Of a stretch of DNA of 33,799 bases, positions 21,327-28,376 are shown piece by piece. The DNA is from Candidatus Colwelliibacteriota bacterium (GTDB lineage Bacteria > Patescibacteriota > Minisyncoccia > UBA6257 > Colwellbacteraceae): assembly GCA_016176505.1 (NCBI GenBank), contig JACOXB010000009.1:1-33799 (forward strand). Direction: 5' to 3'. The translations under genes were made by a program, and so were the position numbers. Position 1 is the first letter of the stretch. Every line of letters begins with the position of its first letter. The notes beneath the pieces were generated by a model. That model was given only the letters and a program-made list of their open reading frames with translations, did no database searches and was not told the origin of the DNA.

Positions 21327-22303
21327 CAGATCCACCTCCTCCACCACGGTCTCCTCATCGGTCGGCCACCGCGGCCACCCAAGACGCTACCAACGATACC
21401 GGTGATCATATCCCTCGTTTCCGGAGACACGTTCAACCGGTTCTCGCTGATGGTCTGGATGATCTTCTTGCGCTCTGTCTGGATGATGCGCATGGCCTCT
21501 TCGTTCGAGAAGCCACGCGCATTGAGGGCGGCCACCCTAGCTGCGATGTGTTCGAGCTCGATGGTCTCGGCCGCTCGCTCCCGTTCCTCGATGGCCGCCT
21601 TCTCGGCGGCCTCGGCGAGTGCCCCCAGGACTTTCATCTCACCGACGTTCACTCGGTTGATGACGACCCCGAGAGCAACGCTCGCGAGCGTCCCGTTTCC
21701 GGCCCTCATCAGAGCGATTTCGGCCGGATCGAGTGGCGTCAGGACATCTCGTCCCGACAGAGTGTTGATCACGATCTGGAGCGCCTCGCCTCTAGCCCGG
21801 AGCGCCTCTTCCCAGTTCTGTGGGCCGTAGGCTCGGGTGATAGCCCACTCACGGATCGCCTCGCCGACGGCATCGGTGAGGATGTTATTGACCCCACTCT
21901 CACCGCCAGAGTTCAAGTAGGCGATGAGGTTACTCGGCGTGTAGGTCACCGAGACCGGCACGCTGAGCTCGGCGAGGTCTGGGGTTCGAACATCCTCAGG
22001 CGCGAGGTCCAAGTTCTTCCGGACCACGTTCACGAGGATGACCCCGTACACCCAGGGGAAGAACGGCAGGAATCGCCACCCTTCCTCAAGGACGATGTTC
22101 TGCCTTCGACCGAGGAACGTCAGCGCTCCTCGATGCGGCGGGTCGGCTGGGATTTTCTTCAGCCCCTGAAGGACGTAGAGTCCGGTCAGGAGCAGAAGGG
22201 TCGAGATCCCGAACCAGAGGTTCCGACTCCAAGCCCCGGCATTCAGGGCGAGGAGAACGATGATTGCTCCGGTAACCGTGTTAACCATCCCTCTTCTCGT
22301 CAC
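21326..22303 (-). CDS. SPFH/band-7 (prohibitin-stomatin-like) membrane protein
   Basis: Predicted membrane scaffold protein of the SPFH superfamily. N-terminal hydrophobic helices (about residues 8-38) are followed by the band-7 domain (PPHRGALTFLGRRQNIVLEEGWRFLPFFPWVYGVILVNVVRKNLDL, then ELSVPVSVTYTPSNLIAYLNSGG and a helix with VNNILTDAVGEAIREWA), and a C-terminal Ala/Glu-rich coiled coil (GALAEAAEKAAIEERERAAETIELEH). The tail is Gly/Arg/Trp-rich. The start is uncertain: GTG at 22303 has GAGGTGA at ideal spacing, while GTG at 22312 adds three residues and ATG at 22288 removes five. It is the first gene of the fourth island, with a strong promoter and leader hairpin upstream. Confidence 0.85.
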   Translation of the reverse strand: MTRRGMVNTVTGAIIVLLALNAGAWSRNLWFGISTLLLLTGLYVLQGLKKIPADPPHRGALTFLGRRQNIVLEEGWRFLPFFPWVYGVILVNVVRKNLDLAPEDVRTPDLAELSVPVSVTYTPSNLIAYLNSGGESGVNNILTDAVGEAIREWAITRAYGPQNWEEALRARGEALQIVINTLSGRDVLTPLDPAEIALMRAGNGTLASVALGVVINRVNVGEMKVLGALAEAAEKAAIEERERAAETIELEHIAARVAALNARGFSNEEAMRIIQTERKKIIQTISENRLNVSPETRDMITGIVGSVLGGRGGRPMRRPWWRRWI

Positions 22304-22361
22304 TTCAGTCACCTCTACTTTCCGTATATTGGGAGGTTGTTTTATGTTCAGGTACTGCTGC

Positions 22362-22426
22362 TTTTCGGGTCTCCCTTGTCCCCGAAAATACCCCTTATCT
22401 ATACACTATTTTTCCTCGTTTGTCAA
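22362..22426 (-). promoter_or_regulatory. promoter and 5' hairpin of the SPFH operon
   Basis: On the minus strand TTGACA (22421-22426), 17 bases and TATAGA(T) (22398-22403). Right after the expected start, TTTTCGGG/CCCGAAAA (22381-22388 with 22362-22369) forms an 8-bp hairpin with an 11-base loop. The hexamers are identical to those of the first island promoter. Confidence 0.75.
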
Positions 22427-22447
22427 TGAGCTTATAAATTGTATACT
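22420..22447 (+). promoter_or_regulatory. tRNA-Leu promoter sharing its -35 with the opposite strand
   Basis: TTGTCA (22420-22425), 16 bases and TATACT (22442-22447) point toward tRNA-Leu. Its -35 lies on the same bases as the minus-strand TTGACA at 22421-22426. Confidence 0.65.
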
Positions 22448-22462
22448 AGATACTGTTTTATA

Positions 22463-22544
22463 GCCCCCGTGGCGGAACTGGTAGACGCGCATGGTTTAGG
22501 ACCATGTCTCGAAAGAGGTAGGGGTTCAAATCCTCTCGGGGGCA
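22463..22544 (+). tRNA. tRNA-Leu (UAG)
   Basis: Class II tRNA with acceptor GCCCCCG/CGGGGGC, anticodon arm CATGG-TTTAGGA-CCATG (anticodon TAG), a long variable arm (TCTCGAAAGAGG) and a T arm with TTCAAAT. The discriminator is A. CCA is not encoded, since CAT follows. Confidence 0.95.
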
Positions 22545-22560
22545 CATCAAAAATCTGAGT

Positions 22561-22668
22561 GGGAGTTTTCCCGATTTGTCTCCGATGAAATTGGAGTTAC
22601 AAATCGCAATCCGCCGAAGTTCGCCAGGGGCGAACGAAGGCGGACGAGTCTCTCCCTGCCTCGAAGTA
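22561..22668 (+). ncRNA. structured element downstream of tRNA-Leu
   Basis: GGGAGTTTTCCC (22561-22572) is followed by a hairpin with stacked stems GATTTGT/ACAAATC and CTCCGAT/ATTGGAG with a GAA loop (22573-22605). A second hairpin TCCGCC-GAA-GTTCGCC / GGCGAAC-GAA-GGCGGA (22610-22644) has a symmetric GAA/GAA internal loop. Then comes ACGAGTCTCTCCC and CTCGAAG. A similar order (GGGAGTTTTCCC, two hairpins, GAG/TCCC, CTCGAA) follows tRNA-Trp on its own strand (33484-33590). It could be a tRNA trailer structure, a small RNA or a repeat; no ORF fits. Confidence 0.5.
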
Positions 22669-22671
22669 AAA

Positions 22672-22694
22672 TTAACGAGCCCCGTCCTCGTTAA
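22672..22694. terminator. hairpin between tRNA-Leu and the fifth island
   Basis: TTAACGAG (22672-22679) pairs with CTCGTTAA (22687-22694) around CCCCGTC. On the minus strand TTTTACTT follows, so it may back up the island terminator; on the plus strand it ends the tRNA-Leu trailer. Confidence 0.55.
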
Positions 22695-22701
22695 TAAAAA
22701 A

Positions 22702-22731
22702 CAAGAAGCCCTGTCCGGGAAGGGCTTCTTG
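22702..22731 (-). terminator. rho-independent terminator of the fifth island
   Basis: CAAGAAGCCCT (22702-22712) and AGGGCTTCTTG (22721-22731) form an 11-bp stem with loop GTCCGGGA. On the minus strand TTTTTTATT follows. Confidence 0.9.
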
Positions 22732-22752
22732 CCGCCCGGGCAGGGCTAGGGT

Positions 22753-24111
22753 TCAATCACAAGCGAAGGTTGGACGTTCGTCATTTACCCCCTCGTATAG
22801 GTAGTAACATGCCATCACCAGTGCATTCGTAGCTGGATTTAGCTTGAGGATCCCGAACCCGTAGGGGAGCTTGCGCTCTTCGAATCCGCCAGTACCGCTC
22901 GTGCCGGGTGACAGAGCAAGGACCGATCCCCGCTCTTCTACTACGGGTTCATTGGTATGGCCCCAAAGGAAGATCAGGGGCAGGCCGTTTTCCTCAGCGT
23001 ACTCGGCAGCGCACTTCCCGATCTCAGGGTTGTGCACCATGAGGATATCGGGTTGATCGGTTGCCACCTGTTCCTTGATGGTTTGGCAGGCCGTAACGTA
23101 GGCTTCCGGATCGGCGGAGTTTGCGCTCGTCATCGCAGCCGGGTCGCTCGCGCCGAGGATGCTCACCCCAGTGATCTCGATCGTCTCGTTGTCGAGAAAT
23201 GTCACGTTGGGGTCGCCCTCCATCACTTCGATAGCCTTTGTGCTCTCGTGATTCCCAGCCACGATAAGGTGCGGCTGACTAAGGTCGGCCAGTCGCTCCC
23301 TTAGTTCGTTCGCCTCGAACGGGGTACCCCAACTCGTGAAGTCGCCAAGATCGAGTATCGCATCAACCTCGAGGTCTCGAGCGAAGTCTCGAGTCATAGC
23401 TACTCCGGTCGGGTTGTCGTGCAGGTCAGAGACGATCAGGAAATCAATCGTCTCTTCGGGGATCGTTGGTCTGACCGTGGTAGAGAGCGGGCCTTCGAAG
23501 TGCCGCAGTCTACTGGCGAGGTTGAGATTAATCTCCCCGTTTTCCCAGGCCCTCGCGAACTTCAGGAATGAGGCTAACGCCTCTTCCGGATTCTTAAACA
23601 ACGGCCCCGTATACCGGGAGTCGTTCAGTCCCGGCTTGAAAGTGCCAGCACTAACGAGTCCCAGGACCACGGCTAGAATTACTGGGGCAGCGCCGAGGCT
23701 CGCCATCCGGAAGAGCGGTGGTCTCTTCTTCGATGGGTCGAAGATCGTCGTTGGGGGAATACTTTCGCTGAACACCCAGACGACGAGGATGATACCAGCG
23801 AGGAGGAGGTGGTTGAGGTTCGCCCAGAACCACCGGATAAGACCACTCTTCACTTCTTCCGCGGATGGCAGTTCCTTGGTGTCCCCGTCAGGGACGAACC
23901 CAACCTCAATGTTGTATGGCGCTCGGTGCGCCTGCCAAGAGGCTTCGCCTCCTGGCCCGAGGTTCGGGAAGATTCTTCCACCATTCCATTCTGGGTCGAC
24001 CGTAACCGAGAGCTCGCCTCCAGAAGGAAGCGGAACTTTTACCGGCCTAGTCAGATCCCAGACGAGAGATGCGAAGATCAGGACGAGAACCAGTCGTGCC
24101 AAGCGCTGCAT
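22753..24111 (-). CDS. membrane-anchored metallophosphoesterase
   Basis: This 452-residue protein has a signal or anchor helix at residues 5-20, an extracytoplasmic region, two further hydrophobic segments (about 99-114 and 137-155) and a C-terminal calcineurin-like phosphoesterase domain. All five metal-site motifs are present in order: SDLHDNP (DxH), LDLGDFTSWG (GD), VAGNHES (GNHE), MVHNPE (H) and WGHTNEP (GHxN). It therefore should bind two metal ions and hydrolyse phosphoesters; the substrate is unknown. The hydrophobic segments put the catalytic domain next to the membrane, probably outside. The ATG follows AATTAGGAGGCTGATTTAG, a good ribosome site. It is the sole gene of the fifth island. 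Confidence 0.88.
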   Translation of the reverse strand: MQRLARLVLVLIFASLVWDLTRPVKVPLPSGGELSVTVDPEWNGGRIFPNLGPGGEASWQAHRAPYNIEVGFVPDGDTKELPSAEEVKSGLIRWFWANLNHLLLAGIILVVWVFSESIPPTTIFDPSKKRPPLFRMASLGAAPVILAVVLGLVSAGTFKPGLNDSRYTGPLFKNPEEALASFLKFARAWENGEINLNLASRLRHFEGPLSTTVRPTIPEETIDFLIVSDLHDNPTGVAMTRDFARDLEVDAILDLGDFTSWGTPFEANELRERLADLSQPHLIVAGNHESTKAIEVMEGDPNVTFLDNETIEITGVSILGASDPAAMTSANSADPEAYVTACQTIKEQVATDQPDILMVHNPEIGKCAAEYAEENGLPLIFLWGHTNEPVVEERGSVLALSPGTSGTGGFEERKLPYGFGILKLNPATNALVMACYYLYEGVNDERPTFACD

Positions 24112-24143
24112 CTAAATCAGCCTCCTAATTGTCGGGGTACATC

Positions 24144-24159
24144 ATTGCCAGGCGGCAAT
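24144..24159 (-). promoter_or_regulatory. short leader hairpin before the metallophosphoesterase
   Basis: ATTGCC (24144-24149) and GGCAAT (24154-24159) form a 6-bp stem with loop AGGC, just upstream of the ribosome site. A weak extended -10 (TGC-TAATTT on the minus strand) lies further upstream. No clear -35 is visible. Confidence 0.4.
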
Positions 24160-24179
24160 AAACTTAAATTAGCACATTC

Positions 24180-24208
24180 TTTACAATTCTTAAAAATCAA
24201 GCTAAGAT
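24180..24208 (+). promoter_or_regulatory. rpsO operon promoter
   Basis: TTTACA (24180-24185), 17 bases and TAAGAT (24203-24208), six bases before the GTG at 24215. This predicts a leaderless rpsO mRNA. Confidence 0.7.
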
Positions 24209-24214
24209 TCATTG

Positions 24215-24481
24215 GTGATTAAAACTAAAGTTAAAGAAAAAATTATTAAAGAGCATCAAGCTCACGAAAAAGATACGGGTTCGGCTCAGGTTCAAATTGC
24301 CGTCACGAGCAAGGAAATTGACGAGCTGACTCATCACCTAAAACGTCATCCGAAAGACAAGCATTCTCGCCGAGGCTTACTCGCCATGGTTAACAAAAGG
24401 CGGAAACTGCTTGCTTATCTTTCTGAAAACTCGCCCCGAAGCTACACCAACTTGGTGAAGAAACTCGGGCTTAAAAAATAA
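24215..24481 (+). CDS. rpsO: 30S ribosomal protein S15
   Basis: 16S rRNA-binding small-subunit protein. The 88-residue product shows the family pattern KEKIIKEHQAHEKDTGSAQVQIA, LTHHLKRHPKDKHSRRGLLAMVNKRRKLLAYL and ends SYTNLVKKLGLKK. The start is GTG at 24215, favoured because the -10 box lies six bases upstream; a TTG three bases earlier is less likely. No Shine-Dalgarno is present. Its stop overlaps the next start (TAATG), so rpsO, the NYN gene and pnp form one operon; the rpsO-pnp pairing is widely conserved in bacteria. Confidence 0.95.
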   Translation: MIKTKVKEKIIKEHQAHEKDTGSAQVQIAVTSKEIDELTHHLKRHPKDKHSRRGLLAMVNKRRKLLAYLSENSPRSYTNLVKKLGLKK

Positions 24482-25014
24482 TGGCCATTATTCCTAATCA
24501 GGATCAGCGCGTCGGCGTTTTTATTGATATTCAAAATCTTTACCACTCAGCCAAAAACCTTTACGGCGGCCGGGTGAATTACGGCGAGCTTTTAAAGCAA
24601 CTAGTCCAGGGCCGGCATCTAGTCCGAGCTTTGGCTTATGTGGTCAAATCTGATCCGGCTACTGGCGAGGAAACTTTTTTCGAGGCCTTAGGCAAGGCCG
24701 GAATCGAGCTCCGGAGTAAAGATATTCAAATTTTCCCAAGCGGGGTTAAAAAGGCTGATTGGGACGTAGGCATTGCGGTTGATGCTATTCGGATGGCCGG
24801 CCTTTTCGATATCATAATTCTCGTCTCCGGCGATGGCGATTTCCTACCGCTTGTGAATTACCTTCAGTGGGGCTTGGGACGCGGGGTTGAGGTGGCCGCT
24901 TTTGGTAAAACCACCTCGAGTCGGCTCAGAGAAGCGGCGGATAGTTTTATGGACCTTGATACTCTGCCGCGGATAGTTTTTAAATCAGTTAAAGCATCGA
25001 GTAAGAGGGTTTAA
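24481..25014 (+). CDS. NYN-domain (LabA/DUF88-like) putative ribonuclease
   Basis: This 177-residue protein has the PIN-like NYN fold. The acidic metal site is visible: VGVFIDIQNLYHSA (Asp plus Gln-Asn), DWDVGIAVDAI (Asp residues) and LVSGDGDFLPLVNYLQ (SGDGDF), the signature of the LabA/DUF88 group. Such proteins are predicted to cleave RNA. Between rpsO and PNPase, overlapping each by one base (TAATG on both sides), it is likely part of an RNA processing or turnover module. The RNA target is unknown. Confidence 0.88.
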   Translation: MAIIPNQDQRVGVFIDIQNLYHSAKNLYGGRVNYGELLKQLVQGRHLVRALAYVVKSDPATGEETFFEALGKAGIELRSKDIQIFPSGVKKADWDVGIAVDAIRMAGLFDIIILVSGDGDFLPLVNYLQWGLGRGVEVAAFGKTTSSRLREAADSFMDLDTLPRIVFKSVKASSKRV

Positions 25015-27158
25015 TGGACTTAGAAAGAAAGAAATTTGTTAAAAATATTGGCGGTCGCGATCTAATTTTGGAAGTTTCGCGTTTGGCCGAGCAGACCAAT
25101 GCCTCGGTGCTTGGCACTTACGGCGGGACCATGGTCCTCGTAACCGTAGTGATGGGCGATGAGGACAGCGGCCTTGATTATCTTCCCTTAACGGTTGATT
25201 ACGAAGAGCGATTTTACGCGGCCGGAAAAATTTTAGGCAGCCGCTTTATCCGGCGCGAAGGCCGGCCCTCGGACGAGGCGATTCTTTCCGGCCGCTTAAT
25301 TGACCGAACCCTAAGGCCGCTTTTTGATGAACGCATTAGACGGGCGATTCAAATAGTAATTACAGTTCTTTCTTATGACGAGGAAAATGATCCGGATTTT
25401 GTGGCTCTCGTCACTGCCTCAACCGCGCTTTCAATTTCTGACATTCCTTGGAATGGGCCGGTAGCCGGGGTTTCGATTGGCGAGGTCAACGGCAAACTTG
25501 AACTTAATCCGGTTTTAAGTCTGCTCCACGATAAAGAAAACAAAGTTGGTTTTGAATCTTTTTTTGCCGGGAAAGAGGGCGTGATTAATATGATCGAGCT
25601 TGGCGGCGATGAAGTCTCGGAAGCCAATGCTCTAAAGGCAGCCGAAACTGCCTCCGGGGTCATCAAAGAATTAATTGATTTTCAAAATGAAATTGTCGCC
25701 CAAATCGGTAAACCAAAAAGTGAATTAAGGCTCGCCGAGCCAAGTCGGGAATTTAGCGCCGCAGTTAAAAAATTCCTGGAAGGCAAGCTTGAAGAAACGC
25801 TTTATATTGAAGCTAAAGTTGACCGGATCGGTCGCCTGGGCGAGCTAAAAGAATCGCTTAAAGAGCATTTGGCGCTTGAGGGTTTTTCAGCTGACGAGTT
25901 AAAAATGCTTGATCAGATTTTTGATAATGAGACTGATGAGGTGATGAGCCAGAACGTTTTAGAAAACGAGAGGCGACCTGATGGCCGAAAACTTGATGAA
26001 ATTCGGGAGCTTTACAGCGAGGTAAAACTTTTGCCTCGGGCTCACGGTTCAGCCCTTTTTGTCCGGGGCACAACCCAGGCTTTGGCGGCCGTCACTCTTG
26101 GTCCGCCGCGGGCCGAGCAACTAATTGAAACGATCGAGTACTCGGGTAAGAAACGATTTATGCTCCATTATAATTTCCCGCCTTTTTCAGTTGGCGAGGC
26201 GCGGTCTTCTCGCGGTCCAGGCCGGCGGGAAATTGGTCACGGCGCTTTGGCTGAAAAAGCGATCCGGCCGGTGATCCCGATCGCAGAAAACTTTCCCTAT
26301 ACCATTCGGGTAGTTTCTGACATTCTTTCTTCGAATGGCTCAACTTCAATGGCCACTGTTTCAGCGGCGAGCCTCTCTCTTATGGATGCGGGCGTGCCGA
26401 TTAAAGCCGCCGTGGCTGGCATTTCGATCGGCTTAGTGATGGCTCCGGACGGCCGCTATAAACTTTTAACTGATATCCAGGGACCAGAAGATCATTATGG
26501 TGATATGGATTTTAAAGTGGCCGGCACCCGGAAGGGTTTAAACGCCATTCAGATGGATGTGAAAGTCGAAGGCGTCACTATCGAGATTTTGAGAAAAGCT
26601 CTCGAGAGAGCGAAAATTGCACGCCATCAAATCCTTGATTTTACCGATAGGGTAATCAGCGAGCCTAGAGCTGAACTTTCGCCTTTGGCGCCGAAAATTT
26701 TGACATTCTTAATTGACCCGAGTCATATCGGCGAAGTAATCGGCCCAGGCGGTAAAGTAATCAATGCTATTATTGAGCGGACTGGCGCCATTTCCATTGA
26801 TATTGATGACGATGGTCAGGTTTTTATCACAGCTGATAAGCCGGGCTCGGCCGAACAGGCGGCCGCCGAGATAAAGGCCATTGTTAAGGTATTCGAAGTC
26901 GGCGAAGTGGTCGAGGGCGAGGTGGTTAAGCTCCTCGACTTCGGCGCTATTGTTGAGCTCGGCGGCGGTCGCTCTGGTCTACTTCACGTCTCGGAGTTAA
27001 AAGAGGGATTTACCAAAAATGTTGAAGATGTGGTGAAGCTAGGGGATCGGGTGAAGGTTAAGGTAATCAAAACCGAAAACGGCAAAATTTCCTTGTCGCT
27101 GCGCCAGGCCGAGGGCGGGGCGACCCCTTCTCCTCAAGAACGCTCTCCGCTCGGATAA
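25014..27158 (+). CDS. pnp: polyribonucleotide nucleotidyltransferase (PNPase)
   Basis: 3'-to-5' phosphorolytic exoribonuclease of RNA decay. The 714 residues contain two RNase PH domains (about 1-210, with FIRREGRPSDEAILSGRLIDRTLRPLF; and about 310-540, with RPDGRKLDEIRELYSEV and PPFSVGEARSSRGPGRREIGHGALAEKA), a KH domain (about 565-620, GEVIGPGGKVINAI with the GxxG loop) and an S1 domain (about 625-695, GEVVEGEVVKLLDFGAIVEL...GLLHVSELKEG). Domain order and length are normal. It is the last gene of the rpsO operon, with an ATG overlapping the NYN stop. Confidence 0.96.
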   Translation: MDLERKKFVKNIGGRDLILEVSRLAEQTNASVLGTYGGTMVLVTVVMGDEDSGLDYLPLTVDYEERFYAAGKILGSRFIRREGRPSDEAILSGRLIDRTLRPLFDERIRRAIQIVITVLSYDEENDPDFVALVTASTALSISDIPWNGPVAGVSIGEVNGKLELNPVLSLLHDKENKVGFESFFAGKEGVINMIELGGDEVSEANALKAAETASGVIKELIDFQNEIVAQIGKPKSELRLAEPSREFSAAVKKFLEGKLEETLYIEAKVDRIGRLGELKESLKEHLALEGFSADELKMLDQIFDNETDEVMSQNVLENERRPDGRKLDEIRELYSEVKLLPRAHGSALFVRGTTQALAAVTLGPPRAEQLIETIEYSGKKRFMLHYNFPPFSVGEARSSRGPGRREIGHGALAEKAIRPVIPIAENFPYTIRVVSDILSSNGSTSMATVSAASLSLMDAGVPIKAAVAGISIGLVMAPDGRYKLLTDIQGPEDHYGDMDFKVAGTRKGLNAIQMDVKVEGVTIEILRKALERAKIARHQILDFTDRVISEPRAELSPLAPKILTFLIDPSHIGEVIGPGGKVINAIIERTGAISIDIDDDGQVFITADKPGSAEQAAAEIKAIVKVFEVGEVVEGEVVKLLDFGAIVELGGGRSGLLHVSELKEGFTKNVEDVVKLGDRVKVKVIKTENGKISLSLRQAEGGATPSPQERSPLG

Positions 27159-27210
27159 ATAAAGCTTCAGTCGGCCAGAGATCAGGTTTTCAATATTCAG
27201 GTTTCGGATG

Positions 27211-27219
27211 TGCTATTAT
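27211..27219 (+). promoter_or_regulatory. extended -10 promoter of the Pro-rich membrane protein
   Basis: TGC-TATTAT (TATTAT at 27214-27219), 11 bases before the ATG at 27231. No good -35 is visible. The predicted leader is about four bases, with no ribosome site. Confidence 0.5.
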
Positions 27220-27230
27220 AAAAGAAATAC

Positions 27231-28301
27231 ATGAACGGCGCTCCAGGGCCAGCTCCATTTCCCTCCGAACCTATGGGTCCCGAGAACCAGAGGCCGCCTG
27301 GCGGCAGTCCACCGCCTGGCGGTAATCCTCCTGTTCCGCCACCGCCTCCACCGCCGTCTCGGCCTTCATTCTCGCCGCCAGCACCTGGTTCATCTTCGCC
27401 AACTTCGCCTCCAGCGAGATCAATCCCGCCACCCCCACCTCCTACAGCTCAGGTTGATTTAAGAACTATGGCGAGCGATACGAGTTCGCTTAAGCAAACC
27501 GGCGGCTTGGGCCCAGAACCAAAAACTTTCCGTCCTAGTGATTTTATAACTGAACCAGCCATGCCGGCCGGGGTAGTGGTCGGCGCTAAGAGTCCTAAAA
27601 AATTAGCAGCAGTTATTGCTGGGGTTGTGGCCTTTTTAGCCCTCGCCGGAGGAGTGACCTATTTTTTCCTTTTACCGCTCTTTACGGGCGAGGAAGAAGT
27701 TGAGGCGCCGGTCGTAACTCCGCCGCCAGCCGAAATGCCTGGGCCAGCCCTAGTTCACCAGAGTTACTTCAGTGAGGCGCCAGATGCAACTGAAGCAGTC
27801 GGGGTAAGTGCCCTGACCCAGGCCGAGCTCACGGCTGTGCTCGAAGCCTCAGCCGCGACTCAAACATCGGGCACGATCAAGGAGGTGGCGTTAACCGCGG
27901 GCGGTAATCCGGTCAGCGCCGGAGATTTTCTGGCCTTGATGCTGCCGGGCAGTAATTTAAGCGCTTCACTGGAACAGGATTTCACCGCCTTTATTTATAG
28001 AGACGCGAACGGTAATTGGCCCGGCTATGTTTTTAAACTCAAAAGTGATAGCGATCTAGTCGCTGCGAAGACCGAGGTCGCCTTAATTGAATCCTCGGCC
28101 AATCTCTCGAGCTTCTATTTGGTCTCGCCCGGCACGCCTTCAGCTACCGGCTTTAAAGACGGGAAGGCGAACAGCGTTACCACAAGATACTTAGCTTATT
28201 TTAATGCCGGTGCCTCCTTTAATTACGGCTGGTCCGGCGACTACTTAATTTTAAGCACGTCTTATAATGGTTTTGTGAAGGCCGCGGGCCTTCTCGAGTA
28301 A
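27231..28301 (+). CDS. single-pass membrane protein with Pro-rich cytoplasmic tail
   Basis: This 356-residue protein has about 75 residues of low-complexity Pro/Gly/Ser (PPGGSPPPGG, PPPPPPSRPS), a short linker, a hydrophobic helix (about residues 124-148), and an extracytoplasmic domain with Ala/Ser/Thr-rich strands (SGDFLALMLPGSNLSASLEQDFTAFIYRD and GASFNYGWSGDYLILSTSYNGF). No known domain is recognised. The Pro-rich tail would be cytoplasmic and could bind partners. The gene has its own promoter-like element and is followed by the nusA promoter. Confidence 0.75.
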   Translation: MNGAPGPAPFPSEPMGPENQRPPGGSPPPGGNPPVPPPPPPPSRPSFSPPAPGSSSPTSPPARSIPPPPPPTAQVDLRTMASDTSSLKQTGGLGPEPKTFRPSDFITEPAMPAGVVVGAKSPKKLAAVIAGVVAFLALAGGVTYFFLLPLFTGEEEVEAPVVTPPPAEMPGPALVHQSYFSEAPDATEAVGVSALTQAELTAVLEASAATQTSGTIKEVALTAGGNPVSAGDFLALMLPGSNLSASLEQDFTAFIYRDANGNWPGYVFKLKSDSDLVAAKTEVALIESSANLSSFYLVSPGTPSATGFKDGKANSVTTRYLAYFNAGASFNYGWSGDYLILSTSYNGFVKAAGLLE

Positions 28302-28304
28302 GAC

Positions 28305-28363
28305 TTGCTTTTCAGAAAAACTGGAGTATGATTACGAGAAAGGTCCGCAGTAGCGGACCTTTC
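28305..28363 (+). promoter_or_regulatory. nusA promoter with 5'-terminal hairpin
   Basis: TTGCTT (28305-28310), 16 bases and TATGAT (28327-28332). Starting at the predicted transcript 5' end, GAAAGGTCCGC (28338-28348) pairs with GCGGACCTTTC (28353-28363) around AGTA. The ATG follows 13 bases later, so the hairpin may stabilise or regulate the mRNA. It could also terminate the preceding gene. Confidence 0.6.
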
Positions 28364-28376
28364 TAAATTAAAATTC

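Noticed and set aside
6643-22452. TACTAGATAC-like motif at 6643, 12181 and 22442 as a dispersed repeat
   Set aside because: The match is too short and A/T-rich; one copy is simply a -10 box.
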